Positions 43,183 through 54,553 are shown, counted from the stretch's first letter. The stretch is 64,000 nucleotides of DNA from an uncultured beta proteobacterium (GCA_903869595.1 CAIPZV010000060.1:42810-106809); one strand, 5' to 3'. Notes: generated by a model not told the origin, from the letters alone. Program-made: numbers and translations.

Positions 43183-44403
43183 TTAATGCGCAGCCCATTG
43201 GATAGTAGAAATATCGATACCTTCCTGGTACATATCCCACAAGGGGCTTAAGTCGCGCAACTTGGCGACGTGGAATTTGATGGTCTCCACGGCATAGTCT
43301 ATTTCGGCCTCGGTAGTCCAGCGGCCAATCGTCATGCGCAAGCTGCTGTGCGCCAACTCGTCGCTGCGGCCCAAGGCACGCAGTACGTAGCTGGGCTCCA
43401 GGCTGGCCGAGGTACAGGCCGAGCCGCTGCTCACCGCCAGGCCTTTAATACCCATCATCAGCGACTCGCCCTCTACATAGTTAAAGCTCATGTTCAGGTT
43501 GTGCGGCACGCGCTTGTCCAGATGGCCATTGATAAAGACCTGCTCGACATCTTTGAGGCCCGCCAGCATGCGCTCGTGCAGCGCGCGAATGCGGATGTTC
43601 TCGCCTGCCATTTCTTCTTTGGCTATGCGGTAGGCCTCGCCCATGCCCACGATTTGGTGCGTGGGCAAAGTGCCGCTGCGCATGCCGCGCTCATGACCGC
43701 CGCCGTGCATCTGCGCTTCCAGGCGGATGCGCGGTTTGCGACGCACAAACAAAGCGCCTATGCCTTTAGGGCCATAGGTCTTGTGCGAAGTCAGGCTCAT
43801 CAAATCAACCGGCATGTCGGCCAGCTTGAATTCCACCCGGCCCGTGGCCTGTGCGGCATCGACATGGAAAATCACGCCTTTTTCGCGGCAAATGGTGCCA
43901 ATAGCGTTGATGTCTTGAATCACGCCGATTTCATTGTTCACAAACATCACGCTGGCCAAAATCGTATCTGGGCGGATGGCGGCTTTAAATACTTCCAAGT
44001 CCAGCAAACCGTCTTCCTGCACATCCAGGTAGGTCACTTCAAAGCCCTGGCGCTCCAGTTCGCGGCAGGTATCGAGCACGGCTTTGTGCTCGGTCTTGAC
44101 GGTAATCAGGTGCTTGCCCTTGGACTTGTAAAAATGCGCCGCGCCTTTAATAGCCAAGTTATTGGATTCGGTCGCGCCCGAGGTCCAGACGATTTCACGC
44201 GGGTCCGCGCCAATTAGCGCAGCCACCTGCCCGCGTGCGTTTTCAACCGCCTCTTCCGCTTCCCAGCCCCAGGCGTGGCTGCGTGAAGCAGGGTTACCAA
44301 AATGCGCGCGCAACCAAGGCACCATGGCGTCTACCACCCGCTCGTCGCAAGGGTTGGTGGCGCTGTAGTCCATGTAAATCGGGAAATGAGGGGTGGAGTC
44401 CAT
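43183..44403 (-). CDS. iscS: cysteine desulfurase IscS
   Basis: A 406-residue PLP enzyme that takes sulfur from cysteine. PLP lysine is in [15 protein letters not shown]; the catalytic cysteine is in [20 protein letters not shown]-terminal [19 protein letters not shown] and C-terminal [20 protein letters not shown] match proteobacterial IscS. Confidence 0.96.
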   Translation of the reverse strand: MDSTPHFPIYMDYSATNPCDERVVDAMVPWLRAHFGNPASRSHAWGWEAEEAVENARGQVAALIGADPREIVWTSGATESNNLAIKGAAHFYKSKGKHLITVKTEHKAVLDTCRELERQGFEVTYLDVQEDGLLDLEVFKAAIRPDTILASVMFVNNEIGVIQDINAIGTICREKGVIFHVDAAQATGRVEFKLADMPVDLMSLTSHKTYGPKGIGALFVRRKPRIRLEAQMHGGGHERGMRSGTLPTHQIVGMGEAYRIAKEEMAGENIRIRALHERMLAGLKDVEQVFINGHLDKRVPHNLNMSFNYVEGESLMMGIKGLAVSSGSACTSASLEPSYVLRALGRSDELAHSSLRMTIGRWTTEAEIDYAVETIKFHVAKLRDLSPLWDMYQEGIDISTIQWAAH

Positions 44404-44476
44404 AAAGTTCAGTGTTCAATCAATAAATAAGCAAGAAGCAGATGTGCGGCCCCAAGGGGCGCATGTACTTAAGGTG

Positions 44477-45013
44477 TCAGACTTTCGAAAAGGCGTTCCC
44501 CAAAGCAAATACCGAGTTAGGTGCATTAATGCGCACCGGTTGGCTGACGGGAATAGCCGAAATCGCGCGCTTGATGCTGGGCTTTTCCTCCACTTGCAGG
44601 CCTTTGGCCAGTTGGTCATCGACCAATTTTTGCAAGGTAACCGAATTTAAAAATTCGACCATGCGCAAGTTCAGCGAACTCCACAAATCATGGGTCATAC
44701 AGCGCGAGCCGTCGGTTTGGCAGTTTTCTTTGCCGCCGCAGTGAGTGGCGTCTATGGGTTCGTCCACCGAGGTAATGATGTCGGCCACGGTAATGTCCGC
44801 TGCGCGCCGCGCCAAGGTGTAGCCGCCGCCGGGGCCTCGGGTGGATTCCACCAGCTCGTTGCGGCGCAGCTTGCCGAACAATTGCTCTAAATACGAGAGA
44901 GAAATTTGCTGGCGCTGGCTGATGGCCGCCAGGGTGACCGGGCCGCCGGCCTGGCGCAGGCCCAGGTCAATCATGGCGGTGACGGCAAAACGGCCTTTGG
45001 TGGTGAGGCGCAT
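44477..45013 (-). CDS. iscR: Fe-S cluster regulator IscR (Rrf2 family)
   Basis: A 178-residue Rrf2 regulator, first gene of the isc operon. The helix-turn-helix is at [20 protein letters not shown] to residue 65. Cluster ligands are Cys92, Cys98, Cys105 and His108 (HCGGKENC, then SRCMTHDLW); the spacing between the last two cysteines is one residue longer than in E. coli (Cys98/Cys104). A type 1 operator lies just upstream, so it should repress itself. Confidence 0.95.
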   Translation of the reverse strand: MRLTTKGRFAVTAMIDLGLRQAGGPVTLAAISQRQQISLSYLEQLFGKLRRNELVESTRGPGGGYTLARRAADITVADIITSVDEPIDATHCGGKENCQTDGSRCMTHDLWSSLNLRMVEFLNSVTLQKLVDDQLAKGLQVEEKPSIKRAISAIPVSQPVRINAPNSVFALGNAFSKV

Positions 45014-45033
45014 GGCGGGCTCCTGAATCGGGT

Positions 45034-45060
45034 ATTAAGTTGACTAACGGACTCAAGTAT
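45034..45060 (-). promoter_or_regulatory. IscR type 1 operator upstream of iscR
   Basis: Read on the minus strand: ATACTTGAGT, five bases (CCGTT), AGTCAACTTAAT. This fits the enteric type 1 consensus ATAxxTGACT...AGTCAxxTAT with few mismatches. It overlaps a TATACT -10-like hexamer and lies 21 bases before the iscR start, as expected for autorepression. Confidence 0.75.
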
Positions 45061-45118
45061 AACCAACAACCTACTGATTTGCTCGGGTAAATAGACCGCT
45101 CAGTATTAATTTTGCCTA

Positions 45119-47224
<2,106 letters not shown>

Positions 47225-47342
47225 GGGCTGCGGTGAGAGGACAACCCGCAAGCTTAGCGCAGTAAGCCCTGGCGCGATATGCGCTTCGCCGCCTTGCCTT
47301 GCCTTGCCTTGGCATTAAGGGTTGCTCTACAAAAGGCCAAGC

Positions 47343-47428
47343 CCGTCTTTGCGAGGCCGCAGGCCGTGGCAATCCAGGCTTTGTGCTTGCATGGATCGCC
47401 GCGTCGCTTTGCTCCTCGCGATGACGAA
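47343..47428. repeat. dispersed palindromic repeat in the uvrB / aminotransferase gap
   Basis: GTCTTTGCGAGGCCGCAGGC through ATGGATCGCCGCGTCGCTTT to CTCCTCGCGATGACG. The two ends are inverted (GTC..GCGAGG / CCTCGC..GAC). It is the only recognisable feature in the 321-bp intergenic space; promoters for the two divergent genes should lie on either side. Confidence 0.8.
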
Positions 47429-47545
47429 CTTTTACGGACCTCCCTGGGGGCAATGAAAGCGCAAAGGCTAAAATGGGTGGCTGCTTTTCTCCTGGCCCCG
47501 CGTGAATGCGGGCGCACCATTCCTCAACTGCTTCAGGACTTCTTC

Positions 47546-48742
47546 ATGTCTCTTTTCTCCGCCGTCGAAATGGCCCCGCGCGACCCGATCTTGGGTCTGA
47601 ACGAACAATTCAATGCCGACACCAACCCCGCCAAAGTCAATTTGGGGGTGGGCGTGTATTTCGACGAGAACGGCAAGCTGCCCTTGTTGCAATGCGTGCA
47701 AGCCGCTGAAAAAACCATAATGGAAAAGCCTACGGCGCGCGGCTATTTGCCGATTGACGGGATTGCCGCCTACGACAGCGCCGTCAAAGGCCTGGTGTTT
47801 GGCGAAGGCTCTGAGCCGGTCACCTCCGGGCGCGTAGCCACCGTGCAAGCCGTGGGCGGCACCGGTGGCCTAAAAATCGGTGCAGACTTTTTGCACTACG
47901 TCAGCCCCGGCGCTACCGTCTTGATTTCGGACCCGAGCTGGGAAAACCACCGCGCGCTGTTTAGCCACGCCGGCTTCAAGGTCGAGACCTATGCCTATTA
48001 CGACAGCCAAAAGCATGCGGTTAATTTTGAGGGCATGCTGGCCTCGCTGAACGCCGCAGCGCCGGGCACCATCGTCGTCCTGCACGCTTGCTGCCACAAC
48101 CCCACCGGCTATGACATTACCCCGGCCCAATGGGACCAAGTCATCGCCGCCATCCAGGCACGCAGCCTGACCGCGTTTTTGGACATGGCCTACCAGGGCT
48201 TTGGCCACGGCATCGCCGAAGACGGCGCGGTGGTGGCCAAGTTCGTGGCTGCTGGATTGAACTTCTTCGTGTCTACCTCGTTTTCCAAGAGTTTTAGCCT
48301 GTATGGCGAGCGCGTCGGCGCGCTGAGCGTCGTATGTAAAGACAAAGAAGAGTGTGCTCGCGTGCTGAGCCAGCTCAAAATCGTCATCCGCACCAACTAT
48401 TCCAACCCACCCATCCACGGTGGCGCGGTGGTGGCAGCGGTGCTGGGCAACCCGGTATTGCGCGCCCAATGGGAAGAGGAACTGGGCACCATGCGCGTAC
48501 GCATCAAAACCATGCGCCAACAACTGGTCGAGGGCCTGAAAGCGGCTGGCGTGGCCCGCGATATGGGCTTTATTACCAGCCAAATCGGCATGTTTAGCTA
48601 TTCCGGCCTGAGCAAGGACCAAATGGTGCGTTTGCGCAATGAGTTCGGCGTCTACGGCACCGACACCGGCCGCATGTGCGTAGCCGCGCTGAACGGCAAA
48701 AACCTGGACTACGTGTGCCAGTCGATTGCCAAAGTGCTCTGA
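47546..48742 (+). CDS. tyrB: aromatic/aspartate aminotransferase
   Basis: A 398-residue class I aminotransferase of the AspC/TyrB type. The start at 47546 (MSLFSAVEMAPRDPILGLNE) has AGGA upstream. The PLP lysine is in SFSKSFSLYGERVG; other marks are NLGVGVYFDENGKLPLL, HACCHNPTGYD and FLDMAYQGFGHG. It transfers amino groups between aromatic amino acids or aspartate and 2-oxoglutarate. In Burkholderiales this family usually handles tyrosine and phenylalanine; aspartate specificity cannot be excluded. Confidence 0.9.
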   Translation: MSLFSAVEMAPRDPILGLNEQFNADTNPAKVNLGVGVYFDENGKLPLLQCVQAAEKTIMEKPTARGYLPIDGIAAYDSAVKGLVFGEGSEPVTSGRVATVQAVGGTGGLKIGADFLHYVSPGATVLISDPSWENHRALFSHAGFKVETYAYYDSQKHAVNFEGMLASLNAAAPGTIVVLHACCHNPTGYDITPAQWDQVIAAIQARSLTAFLDMAYQGFGHGIAEDGAVVAKFVAAGLNFFVSTSFSKSFSLYGERVGALSVVCKDKEECARVLSQLKIVIRTNYSNPPIHGGAVVAAVLGNPVLRAQWEEELGTMRVRIKTMRQQLVEGLKAAGVARDMGFITSQIGMFSYSGLSKDQMVRLRNEFGVYGTDTGRMCVAALNGKNLDYVCQSIAKVL

Positions 48743-48763
48743 GCGCGGCGCCTGCTTAAGAAA

Positions 48764-48785
48764 ACGCGTCGGGTTTCCGACGCGT
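48764..48785 (+). terminator. stem-loop after the aminotransferase gene
   Basis: A perfect 9-bp stem (ACGCGTCGG / CCGACGCGT) with a GTTT loop, 21 bases after the stop and without a T-run. It sits between the aminotransferase and the PHA depolymerase promoter. Confidence 0.5.
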
Positions 48786-48810
48786 AAGCCGTGCAGCCAG
48801 GAAATGCTGT

Positions 48811-48825
48811 TATATTGCACTGCAA
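48811..48825 (+). promoter_or_regulatory. promoter -10 with possible PhaR-type operator before phaZ
   Basis: TATATT at 48811-48816 is a good -10 hexamer. It overlaps TTGCACTGCAA (48815-48825), a perfect 11-bp palindrome of the TGC..GCA type bound by PhaR regulators of PHA genes. The depolymerase ATG is 22 bases further on, behind AAAGGA. Confidence 0.5.
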
Positions 48826-48846
48826 CATTTTCCAAAGGATAGCCAG

Positions 48847-50514
48847 ATGCTCTACGAGCTTTACGAGACCCAGCGCGCACTGATGGAACCCTTTTCCGAC
48901 CTAGCCAATTTCGCCGCCAAGTCGCTGTCCAACCCGGTTTCGCCGCTGTCCCAAAGCACGCTTTCGCAACGTATGGCGGCCGGTTATGAGCTGATGCACC
49001 GCCTGGCCAAAGACTATGAAAAACCCGAATTTGGCTTGCGCACCGTGGAGGTTGACGGCGTCGAAGTTGCGATTCACCAGCGTGTTGAGTGGAGCCGCCC
49101 GTTTTGCGATTTGCTGCGCTTTAAGCGCCTGACCGACGATTCAGACACGCTGATCAAGATCAAAGACCAGCCAGTCGTGCTGATCGTGGCGCCGCTTTCT
49201 GGCCACTATGCCACGCTGCTGCGCGACACCGTCAAAACCATGCTCAAGGACCACAAGGTCTACATCACCGACTGGAAAAACGCCCGCCTGGTGCCGCTCT
49301 CCGAAGGCCGTTTCAATCTGGACGACTACGTGAACTATGTGCAGGATTGCATCCGCCATGTGCAGGGCAAATACGGCAACTGCCATGTGATGAGCGTTTG
49401 CCAGCCGACGGTGCCGGTGCTCGCTGCCGTGTCGCTGATGGCTTCGCGCAATGAAAAAACACCTTTGTCCATGACCATGATGGGCGGCCCGATTGACGCA
49501 CGCAAATCGCCCACCGCCGTGAACAATCTGGCGATGAACAAAAGCTACAACTGGTTTGAAAACAATGTGATTTACCGCGTGCCGGGTAAATTCCCCGGAG
49601 CCGGTCGCCGCGTGTATCCGGGCTTTTTGCAGCACACCGGTTTTGTGGCCATGAACCCGGACCACCATGCCAAAAGCCATTACGACTACTTCAAAGACCT
49701 GATCAAAGGCGACGACGTCAGTACCGAAGCGCACCGCAAGTTTTACGACGAGTACAACGCAGTGCTGGACATGGACGCGGACTACTACCTGGACACGATC
49801 AAAGTCGTGTTCCAGGACTTCAGCTTGGTCAATGGCACCTGGGATGTACGCTCACCCCGTGGCGACGCCGAGCGCGTGCGCCCCGCTGCGATCAAGAGCA
49901 CTGGCCTGCTGTCGGTGGAAGGCGAGTTGGACGATATTTCCGGCTCGGGCCAAACCCGTGCGGTGCATGATATTTGCACCGGCGTGCCCGCTGCGCATAA
50001 AAAACATTTCGAGGCGACAGGTGCTGGACATTACGGTATTTTTTCGGGCCGCCGCTGGCGCGAAACGGTGTACCCCGCAGTGAAAGCCTTTATCAAGAGC
50101 TACCAACCTGCGGGTGCGATATCGGTGGCGACTGCGACTAAAGCAGAGGCGCCCGCTTTTGCCGCAACACGGGTTGCCAAGCCATTAGCTAAAACGGCCG
50201 CTAAGCCTGCGGCCAAAGCGCGTCGCTTCGCTAGCAAGGCTGCCGTGGCCTCGCCTGTTGTCAAAGCTGCCCTAGTTGTCAAAACGACCGCCAAAGCAAC
50301 ACCGTCCACCACCTGGCGCGGCGCTGCTGCGCCAGCCGCTCAAGCTACGCTCATCACGAAGGCCAAGGCCAAAGCTCCTGCCAAGGCTACTGCCGTGGTG
50401 AAGCAAGCGATTGCCACGGTTGCCGCTGTGGCAAAAAAACCGGCTGCCAAAACTGCTGCCGTGAAAAAAGCGGCTGCCAAGCCGGTACGCGCCAAGGCCG
50501 CGCGCAAAGCCTGA
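48847..50514 (+). CDS. phaZ: intracellular PHA depolymerase with Lys/Ala-rich C-terminal tail
   Basis: A 555-residue protein. Residues 1-420 match intracellular poly(3-hydroxybutyrate) depolymerases of the PhaZ1 type. The nucleophile is Cys185 in MSVCQPTVP (cysteine instead of serine, as in Ralstonia PhaZ1), with acid Asp in SVEGELDDISGS near 362 and His395 in GAGHYGIFSG. Residues about 421-555 are an unusual tail of Lys, Ala, Pro and Val (AKTAAKPAAKARR, VAKKPAAKTAAVKKAAAKP), similar to histone H1-like and PhaF-type nucleic acid binding tails. Typical PhaZ1 ends near residue 420, so the tail is an extra domain. It likely acts on native PHA granules; DNA tethering is inference. The rnfB-like gene follows after ten bases. 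Confidence 0.9.
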   Translation: MLYELYETQRALMEPFSDLANFAAKSLSNPVSPLSQSTLSQRMAAGYELMHRLAKDYEKPEFGLRTVEVDGVEVAIHQRVEWSRPFCDLLRFKRLTDDSDTLIKIKDQPVVLIVAPLSGHYATLLRDTVKTMLKDHKVYITDWKNARLVPLSEGRFNLDDYVNYVQDCIRHVQGKYGNCHVMSVCQPTVPVLAAVSLMASRNEKTPLSMTMMGGPIDARKSPTAVNNLAMNKSYNWFENNVIYRVPGKFPGAGRRVYPGFLQHTGFVAMNPDHHAKSHYDYFKDLIKGDDVSTEAHRKFYDEYNAVLDMDADYYLDTIKVVFQDFSLVNGTWDVRSPRGDAERVRPAAIKSTGLLSVEGELDDISGSGQTRAVHDICTGVPAAHKKHFEATGAGHYGIFSGRRWRETVYPAVKAFIKSYQPAGAISVATATKAEAPAFAATRVAKPLAKTAAKPAAKARRFASKAAVASPVVKAALVVKTTAKATPSTTWRGAAAPAAQATLITKAKAKAPAKATAVVKQAIATVAAVAKKPAAKTAAVKKAAAKPVRAKAARKA

Positions 50515-50524
50515 TTCGGATGCG

Positions 50525-51217
50525 GTGACCGTCACGCCGCCCACTACCGACGCGCTGGCTGCGCGCATCCTCGATGCGCTGCCGCAAACCCAGTGCACGC
50601 GCTGCGGCTACCCCGATTGCACCGCCTACGCGCAAGCCATTGCTGCGGAGCAAGTGCCTATCAACCAATGCCCGCCGGGTGGGGCACAAGGCATTGCGCG
50701 CCTATCGGCCATTACCGGCCATGCTGTCACGCCGCTGAACCCTGAATTTGGCTTGGAAGGCCCGCGCACTGTCGCCTTTATCGATGAAGAATGGTGCATT
50801 GGCTGCACCTTGTGCATCGAGGCCTGCCCGACCGATGCCATCTACGGCACCAACAAACGCATGCATGGCGTAATTGAAGAATATTGCACTGGCTGCGAGT
50901 TGTGCATCCCGGTCTGCCCGGTTGATTGCATCTTGCTAGAGCCTGTGCATAGCGCGGAACCTGGCTCGGCATCGCCCACGGGCTGGGATGCTTGGTCGGA
51001 CGAACTCGCGCAGACGGCGCGCACCCGCTATGCCGCCGCGCAAAGCCGCCGCGCGCAAAGTACACAGGCCAAGCGCGCTGCCAAGGCAGAAGAAGCTGCG
51101 GACAAACTTTCAGACCTTGCAAAACATTCACGCATCAGCGACCCGGCGGAGTTGGAGCGTAAAAAAGCGTTGATTGAGGCCGCCATGGCACGGGCGCGGC
51201 AACGCAAACCTGAATGA
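50525..51217 (+). CDS. rnfB: RnfB-type ferredoxin, stand-alone
   Basis: A 230-residue soluble iron-sulfur protein starting at GTG 50525. It has the RnfB Fe-S (4Fe-4S) domain (QCTRCGYPDC ... QCPPGG, residues 24-50) and two ferredoxin motifs, CIGCTLCIEACP and CTGCELCIPVCP (about residues 95-140), then a Lys/Ala-rich coiled C terminus. The usual N-terminal membrane helix is missing and no rnfACDGE genes follow, so it is the solitary betaproteobacterial form. Its electron partner is unknown. It may be co-transcribed with phaZ (10-base gap). Confidence 0.9.
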   Translation: MTVTPPTTDALAARILDALPQTQCTRCGYPDCTAYAQAIAAEQVPINQCPPGGAQGIARLSAITGHAVTPLNPEFGLEGPRTVAFIDEEWCIGCTLCIEACPTDAIYGTNKRMHGVIEEYCTGCELCIPVCPVDCILLEPVHSAEPGSASPTGWDAWSDELAQTARTRYAAAQSRRAQSTQAKRAAKAEEAADKLSDLAKHSRISDPAELERKKALIEAAMARARQRKPE

Positions 51218-51273
51218 CCCAGCGTCGAACTAATCCGTTTTGGTGTTTGGACACCTCGGCCATATAAGTGGCG

Positions 51274-51756
51274 CTAAGCCGCCTGCGGCAAACGCGAAAA
51301 CGCGCTCACCACTTCTGGCGGCGCTTGCACCAATTCAATCAGCACGCCCTCGCCCGAAATCGGAAATTCTTCGCTGCCCTTGGGGTGCAAAAAGCAGATA
51401 TCAAAACCGGCAGCGCCCTTGCGTATGCCGCCCGGCGCAAAGCGCACGCCTTGCTGCATCATCCAGTCCACGGCGGCGGGCAAATCGTCAATCCACAGGC
51501 CCACATGGTTGAGCGGCGTGGTGTGGACGGCCGGTTTTTTATCCGGGTCTATGGGCTGCATCAAGTCCACTTCCACCTTGAAAGGGCCGCTGCCGATGGC
51601 GCAAATATCTTCATCCACGTTCTCGCGCTCGCTTTGAAACGTGCCGGTCACTTCAAGGCCCAGCATGTCTACCCACAGAGCCTTAAGCCGCTGCTTATTC
51701 GGCGCGCCGATGGCGATTTGCTGGATGCCTAAAACTTTAAATGGACGCTGATTCAT
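51274..51756 (-). CDS. VOC (glyoxalase/bleomycin resistance) family protein
   Basis: A 160-residue protein from the ATG at 51756 ([20 protein letters not shown]). Two beta-alpha-beta VOC halves are seen, with likely metal ligands in GIQQIAIG (position varies), [16 protein letters not shown] and the final [32 protein letters not shown] with LNHVGLWI is close to methylmalonyl-CoA epimerase-like lyases. The gene lies beside the propionate locus, so an epimerase role is possible, though its sequence is not diagnostic. It follows the PIN toxin by 14 bases on the same strand. Confidence 0.7.
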   Translation of the reverse strand: MNQRPFKVLGIQQIAIGAPNKQRLKALWVDMLGLEVTGTFQSERENVDEDICAIGSGPFKVEVDLMQPIDPDKKPAVHTTPLNHVGLWIDDLPAAVDWMMQQGVRFAPGGIRKGAAGFDICFLHPKGSEEFPISGEGVLIELVQAPPEVVSAFSRLPQAA

Positions 51757-51770
51757 AGTCCTTGGCTCCG

Positions 51771-52145
51771 TCACGGTTTAGCCTGGTAGCGCACACCTGG
51801 CAACTGCGCCAATGCAGCGTCTTGGGTGTAAAGCGCCGCGCTGTGGGTTTGGGCGGTTTGCCAGATGATGGCATCGGCCATGTGGAGTTTGTAGGTTTGG
51901 GCTGCAAGCGCAGCTTGGGCGTAGGCGGTCATCTCCAAGTGGACCAAGCGCCCTTGCTTGAAATAGGCCAAGGCCTTATCGACCCATGTTGTCCCATGAA
52001 GCTGGGCCAGCCTTTTACTCACTTCGTACACCACAAGGCCAGGCACGAGAAGTTGGGCGGTATCTTCAATCGCAGGCGCGAAAAAGTCAGCGCCTGGATC
52101 GTCTAAAAAATAAGCCAGCCAACCACAAGAATCGACAACATTCAT
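51771..52145 (-). CDS. PIN-domain toxin (VapC-like) of TA pair 1
   Basis: A 124-residue PIN ribonuclease from the ATG at 52145 ([20 protein letters not shown]). Acidic residues expected in the active site are Asp4, Glu42-type in LVVYEVSKR, and Asp in [11 protein letters not shown] with a final Asp near YTQDAAL. The start overlaps the antitoxin stop by four bases, the normal toxin-antitoxin layout. Confidence 0.85.
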   Translation of the reverse strand: MNVVDSCGWLAYFLDDPGADFFAPAIEDTAQLLVPGLVVYEVSKRLAQLHGTTWVDKALAYFKQGRLVHLEMTAYAQAALAAQTYKLHMADAIIWQTAQTHSAALYTQDAALAQLPGVRYQAKP

Positions 52146-52429
52146 GATGTGCTCACGCGCCGCTCTAGCCACTGGGCATCGTCAATAGGGGCGCAACCAC
52201 CAGGCCACTCGGTGCCTTCAGGGTCGTTTTCAATGTGCGCCACATCCACGCCAGGAATTTTCGGCAGAAAACCACGCGCCGAGCGAATATCTAACTCAGG
52301 CTCCAAAACCGCTTGCCCTTGGTCATTCAAGCGCATAAAAACCTTTTGACCTATCTTAAGTTTGAGCGCCTGACGAATGGCTTTGGGTATAACAACCTGA
52401 AATTTCGGTGAAACAGTTAATGCAGTCAT
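52142..52429 (-). CDS. AbrB/SpoVT-family antitoxin of TA pair 1
   Basis: A 95-residue protein. The swapped-hairpin DNA-binding domain is at the N terminus (MTALTVSPKFQVVIPKAIRQ). The C-terminal part, with RSARGFLPKIPG and an acidic end, would block the PIN toxin. An inverted repeat sits just upstream of the gene. Confidence 0.87.
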   Translation of the reverse strand: MTALTVSPKFQVVIPKAIRQALKLKIGQKVFMRLNDQGQAVLEPELDIRSARGFLPKIPGVDVAHIENDPEGTEWPGGCAPIDDAQWLERRVSTS

Positions 52430-52443
52430 ACAAACCTAATATC

Positions 52444-52466
52444 GTAAAACAATTTTAAAATTTTAC
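52444..52466 (-). promoter_or_regulatory. inverted repeat upstream of TA pair 1
   Basis: GTAAAA and TTTTAC arms separated by AT-rich DNA, 14 bases before the antitoxin start. A likely autoregulation site of the AbrB-type antitoxin; the gap to pccA (52430-52501) holds nothing else. Confidence 0.45.
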
Positions 52467-52501
52467 AACTGCAATCCGATTCAGGCAACAAGGCCTGACT
52501 T

Positions 52502-54553
52502 TCAAGCCTCAAACTCCACAATCATCTGATCCACCATGAGCGATTCCCCTTGGCTAGCCACGACTTTTTTGACCACGCCATCGGCAGCGGCGAACAAAAC
52601 GTTTTCCATCTTCATGGCTTCGATCACGGCCACGCGCTCGCCCGCTTGCACTTTTTGGCCGGGCTCGACCAGCACCTGCGACAACAGCCCGGGCATGGGC
52701 GAGAGGACAAAGCGGCTTAGGTCCGGTGGCGATTTAAAAGGCATCATGCGATGCAACTCCGCCATGCGCGGCGAGACCACCAGCGCGTCGATGCGGGTGC
52801 CGTTGTGCTGCACGCGCAGCGCCAGCGGGTTCTTGGGCGTGCCGCGTTCGATTTGCGCGGTAAAGGTTTTGCCGTTGACCGTTCCGGTGATGACAATGTC
52901 GTTGAGGCGCGAGCGGCTGCGGATTTCGTAGCTGGTGTCCGCTACGCGCACACGCGCTGAGCCAGTCTCGCCCACGAATTCGTCCACATGCACGGGCGTG
53001 TAGGCATGCGCACCCTTGTCGGACATGGCGATGACCACATAGTCTTTGCCTGCCTCCACGCCGTAGCCCGGCAATTGGCCGCTGATAGCCGCCGTGCGCT
53101 CGCGCGACTTGCGGCGCACAAACGCGGCCAGCGCCGTGAGGAAATGCGCGTCCTGGTGCGGCACGTCTTCAGCGCGGAAACCATGGCCATAGTTTTCGGC
53201 GATAAAGCCGGTATTGAAATCGCCCGCCACGAACTTAGGGTGCGCCAACAAAGCCGCTTGAAACGGAATATTGCTGGAGACGCCACGGATGACAAAGCCA
53301 TTAAGCGACTCGCGCATTTTGGCAATCGCGTCCAAACGATCTTTACCGTGGACGATCAGCTTGGCGATCATGGAGTCGTAGTACATGGGTATCTCGCCAC
53401 CGTCGCGCACGCCAGTATCCACGCGCACGCCCAGCAAGTTGGCGGTATCGCCCTGGAACATGGTTTGCGCGGGTGGCGCAAAACGCACCAAGCGACCGGT
53501 GGAAGGCAAGAAGTTGCGGAAGGGGTCTTCGGCATTGATACGGCACTCGATGGCCCAGCCATTGCGCTGCACTTGCGCCTGCGTCAAAGGCAGTTTTTCG
53601 CCCGCCGCCACGCGGATCATCAGCTCCACCAAGTCCAGGCCGGTAATGGCTTCGGTCACCGGATGCTCCACCTGCAAGCGCGTATTCATTTCCAAAAAGT
53701 AAAAGCTCTGGTCTTTACCGACCACAAACTCCACTGTGCCTGCGCTTTGGTAATCCACGGCTTTGGCCAAGGCCACGGCCTGCTCGCCCATGGCTTTGCG
53801 CGTCGCGTCGCTGATGAAGGGTGAGGGCGCCTCTTCAATCACTTTTTGGTGGCGGCGCTGGATGGAGCATTCGCGCTCGTTGAGGTACAGCACATTGCCA
53901 TGCGCGTCGCCAATGAGTTGGATTTCGATATGGCGCGGCTCTTCCACAAATTTTTCAACAAACACGCGGTCGTCGCCAAAGCTATTGCGCGCCTCGTTGC
54001 GGCAACTGGTGAAGCCTTCGAAAGCCTCTTTGTCGTTATAGGCCACGCGCAAGCCCTTGCCGCCGCCGCCCGCGCTGGCCTTGATCATCACTGGATAGCC
54101 AATGCCTTTGGCGATCTCGACCGCACGCTCGGGCGTTTCGATCGCGTCATTCACACCAGGAATGCAATTGACGCCTGCCGCACCGGCCAGCTTTTTAGAC
54201 TCGATCTTGTCGCCCATGGCGGCGATGGAATGGTGTTTGGGCCCGATAAACACAATGCCCGCAGCCTCGCAGCGCTTGGAAAACTCGGCGTTCTCGCTCA
54301 GGAATCCATAACCCGGATGAATCGCCTGCGCGCCGGTGGACTTGGCAGCGGCGATGATCACATCGGCCAGCAAATAGCTTTCTCGGCTAGGCGCTGGGCC
54401 TATGCGCACCGCTTCATCGGCCAAGGCCACATGGCGCGCTTCTTTGTCGGCATCCGAATAGACCGCCACGGTGGCGATGCCCATTTTGCGGGCGGTGGTA
54501 ATGACACGGCATGCGATTTCGCCACGGTTGGCGATCAGAATTTTGGTAAACAT
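52502..54553 (-). CDS. pccA: propionyl/acyl-CoA carboxylase alpha subunit (biotin carboxylase + BCCP)
   Basis: A 683-residue protein starting at 54553 behind GAAGGAAG. It has the biotin carboxylase domains (MFTKILIANRGEIACRVITT, ATP site MIKASAGGGGKGLRVAYND, HIEIQLIGDAHGNVLYLNER, EMNTRLQVEHPVTEAITGLD), a PCC-type central domain and a C-terminal biotinyl domain with EAMKMENV, biotin on about Lys648. With PccB it makes methylmalonyl-CoA from propionyl-CoA. The cupin gene stop overlaps its start (TGATG). Confidence 0.93.
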   Translation of the reverse strand: MFTKILIANRGEIACRVITTARKMGIATVAVYSDADKEARHVALADEAVRIGPAPSRESYLLADVIIAAAKSTGAQAIHPGYGFLSENAEFSKRCEAAGIVFIGPKHHSIAAMGDKIESKKLAGAAGVNCIPGVNDAIETPERAVEIAKGIGYPVMIKASAGGGGKGLRVAYNDKEAFEGFTSCRNEARNSFGDDRVFVEKFVEEPRHIEIQLIGDAHGNVLYLNERECSIQRRHQKVIEEAPSPFISDATRKAMGEQAVALAKAVDYQSAGTVEFVVGKDQSFYFLEMNTRLQVEHPVTEAITGLDLVELMIRVAAGEKLPLTQAQVQRNGWAIECRINAEDPFRNFLPSTGRLVRFAPPAQTMFQGDTANLLGVRVDTGVRDGGEIPMYYDSMIAKLIVHGKDRLDAIAKMRESLNGFVIRGVSSNIPFQAALLAHPKFVAGDFNTGFIAENYGHGFRAEDVPHQDAHFLTALAAFVRRKSRERTAAISGQLPGYGVEAGKDYVVIAMSDKGAHAYTPVHVDEFVGETGSARVRVADTSYEIRSRSRLNDIVITGTVNGKTFTAQIERGTPKNPLALRVQHNGTRIDALVVSPRMAELHRMMPFKSPPDLSRFVLSPMPGLLSQVLVEPGQKVQAGERVAVIEAMKMENVLFAAADGVVKKVVASQGESLMVDQMIVEFEA

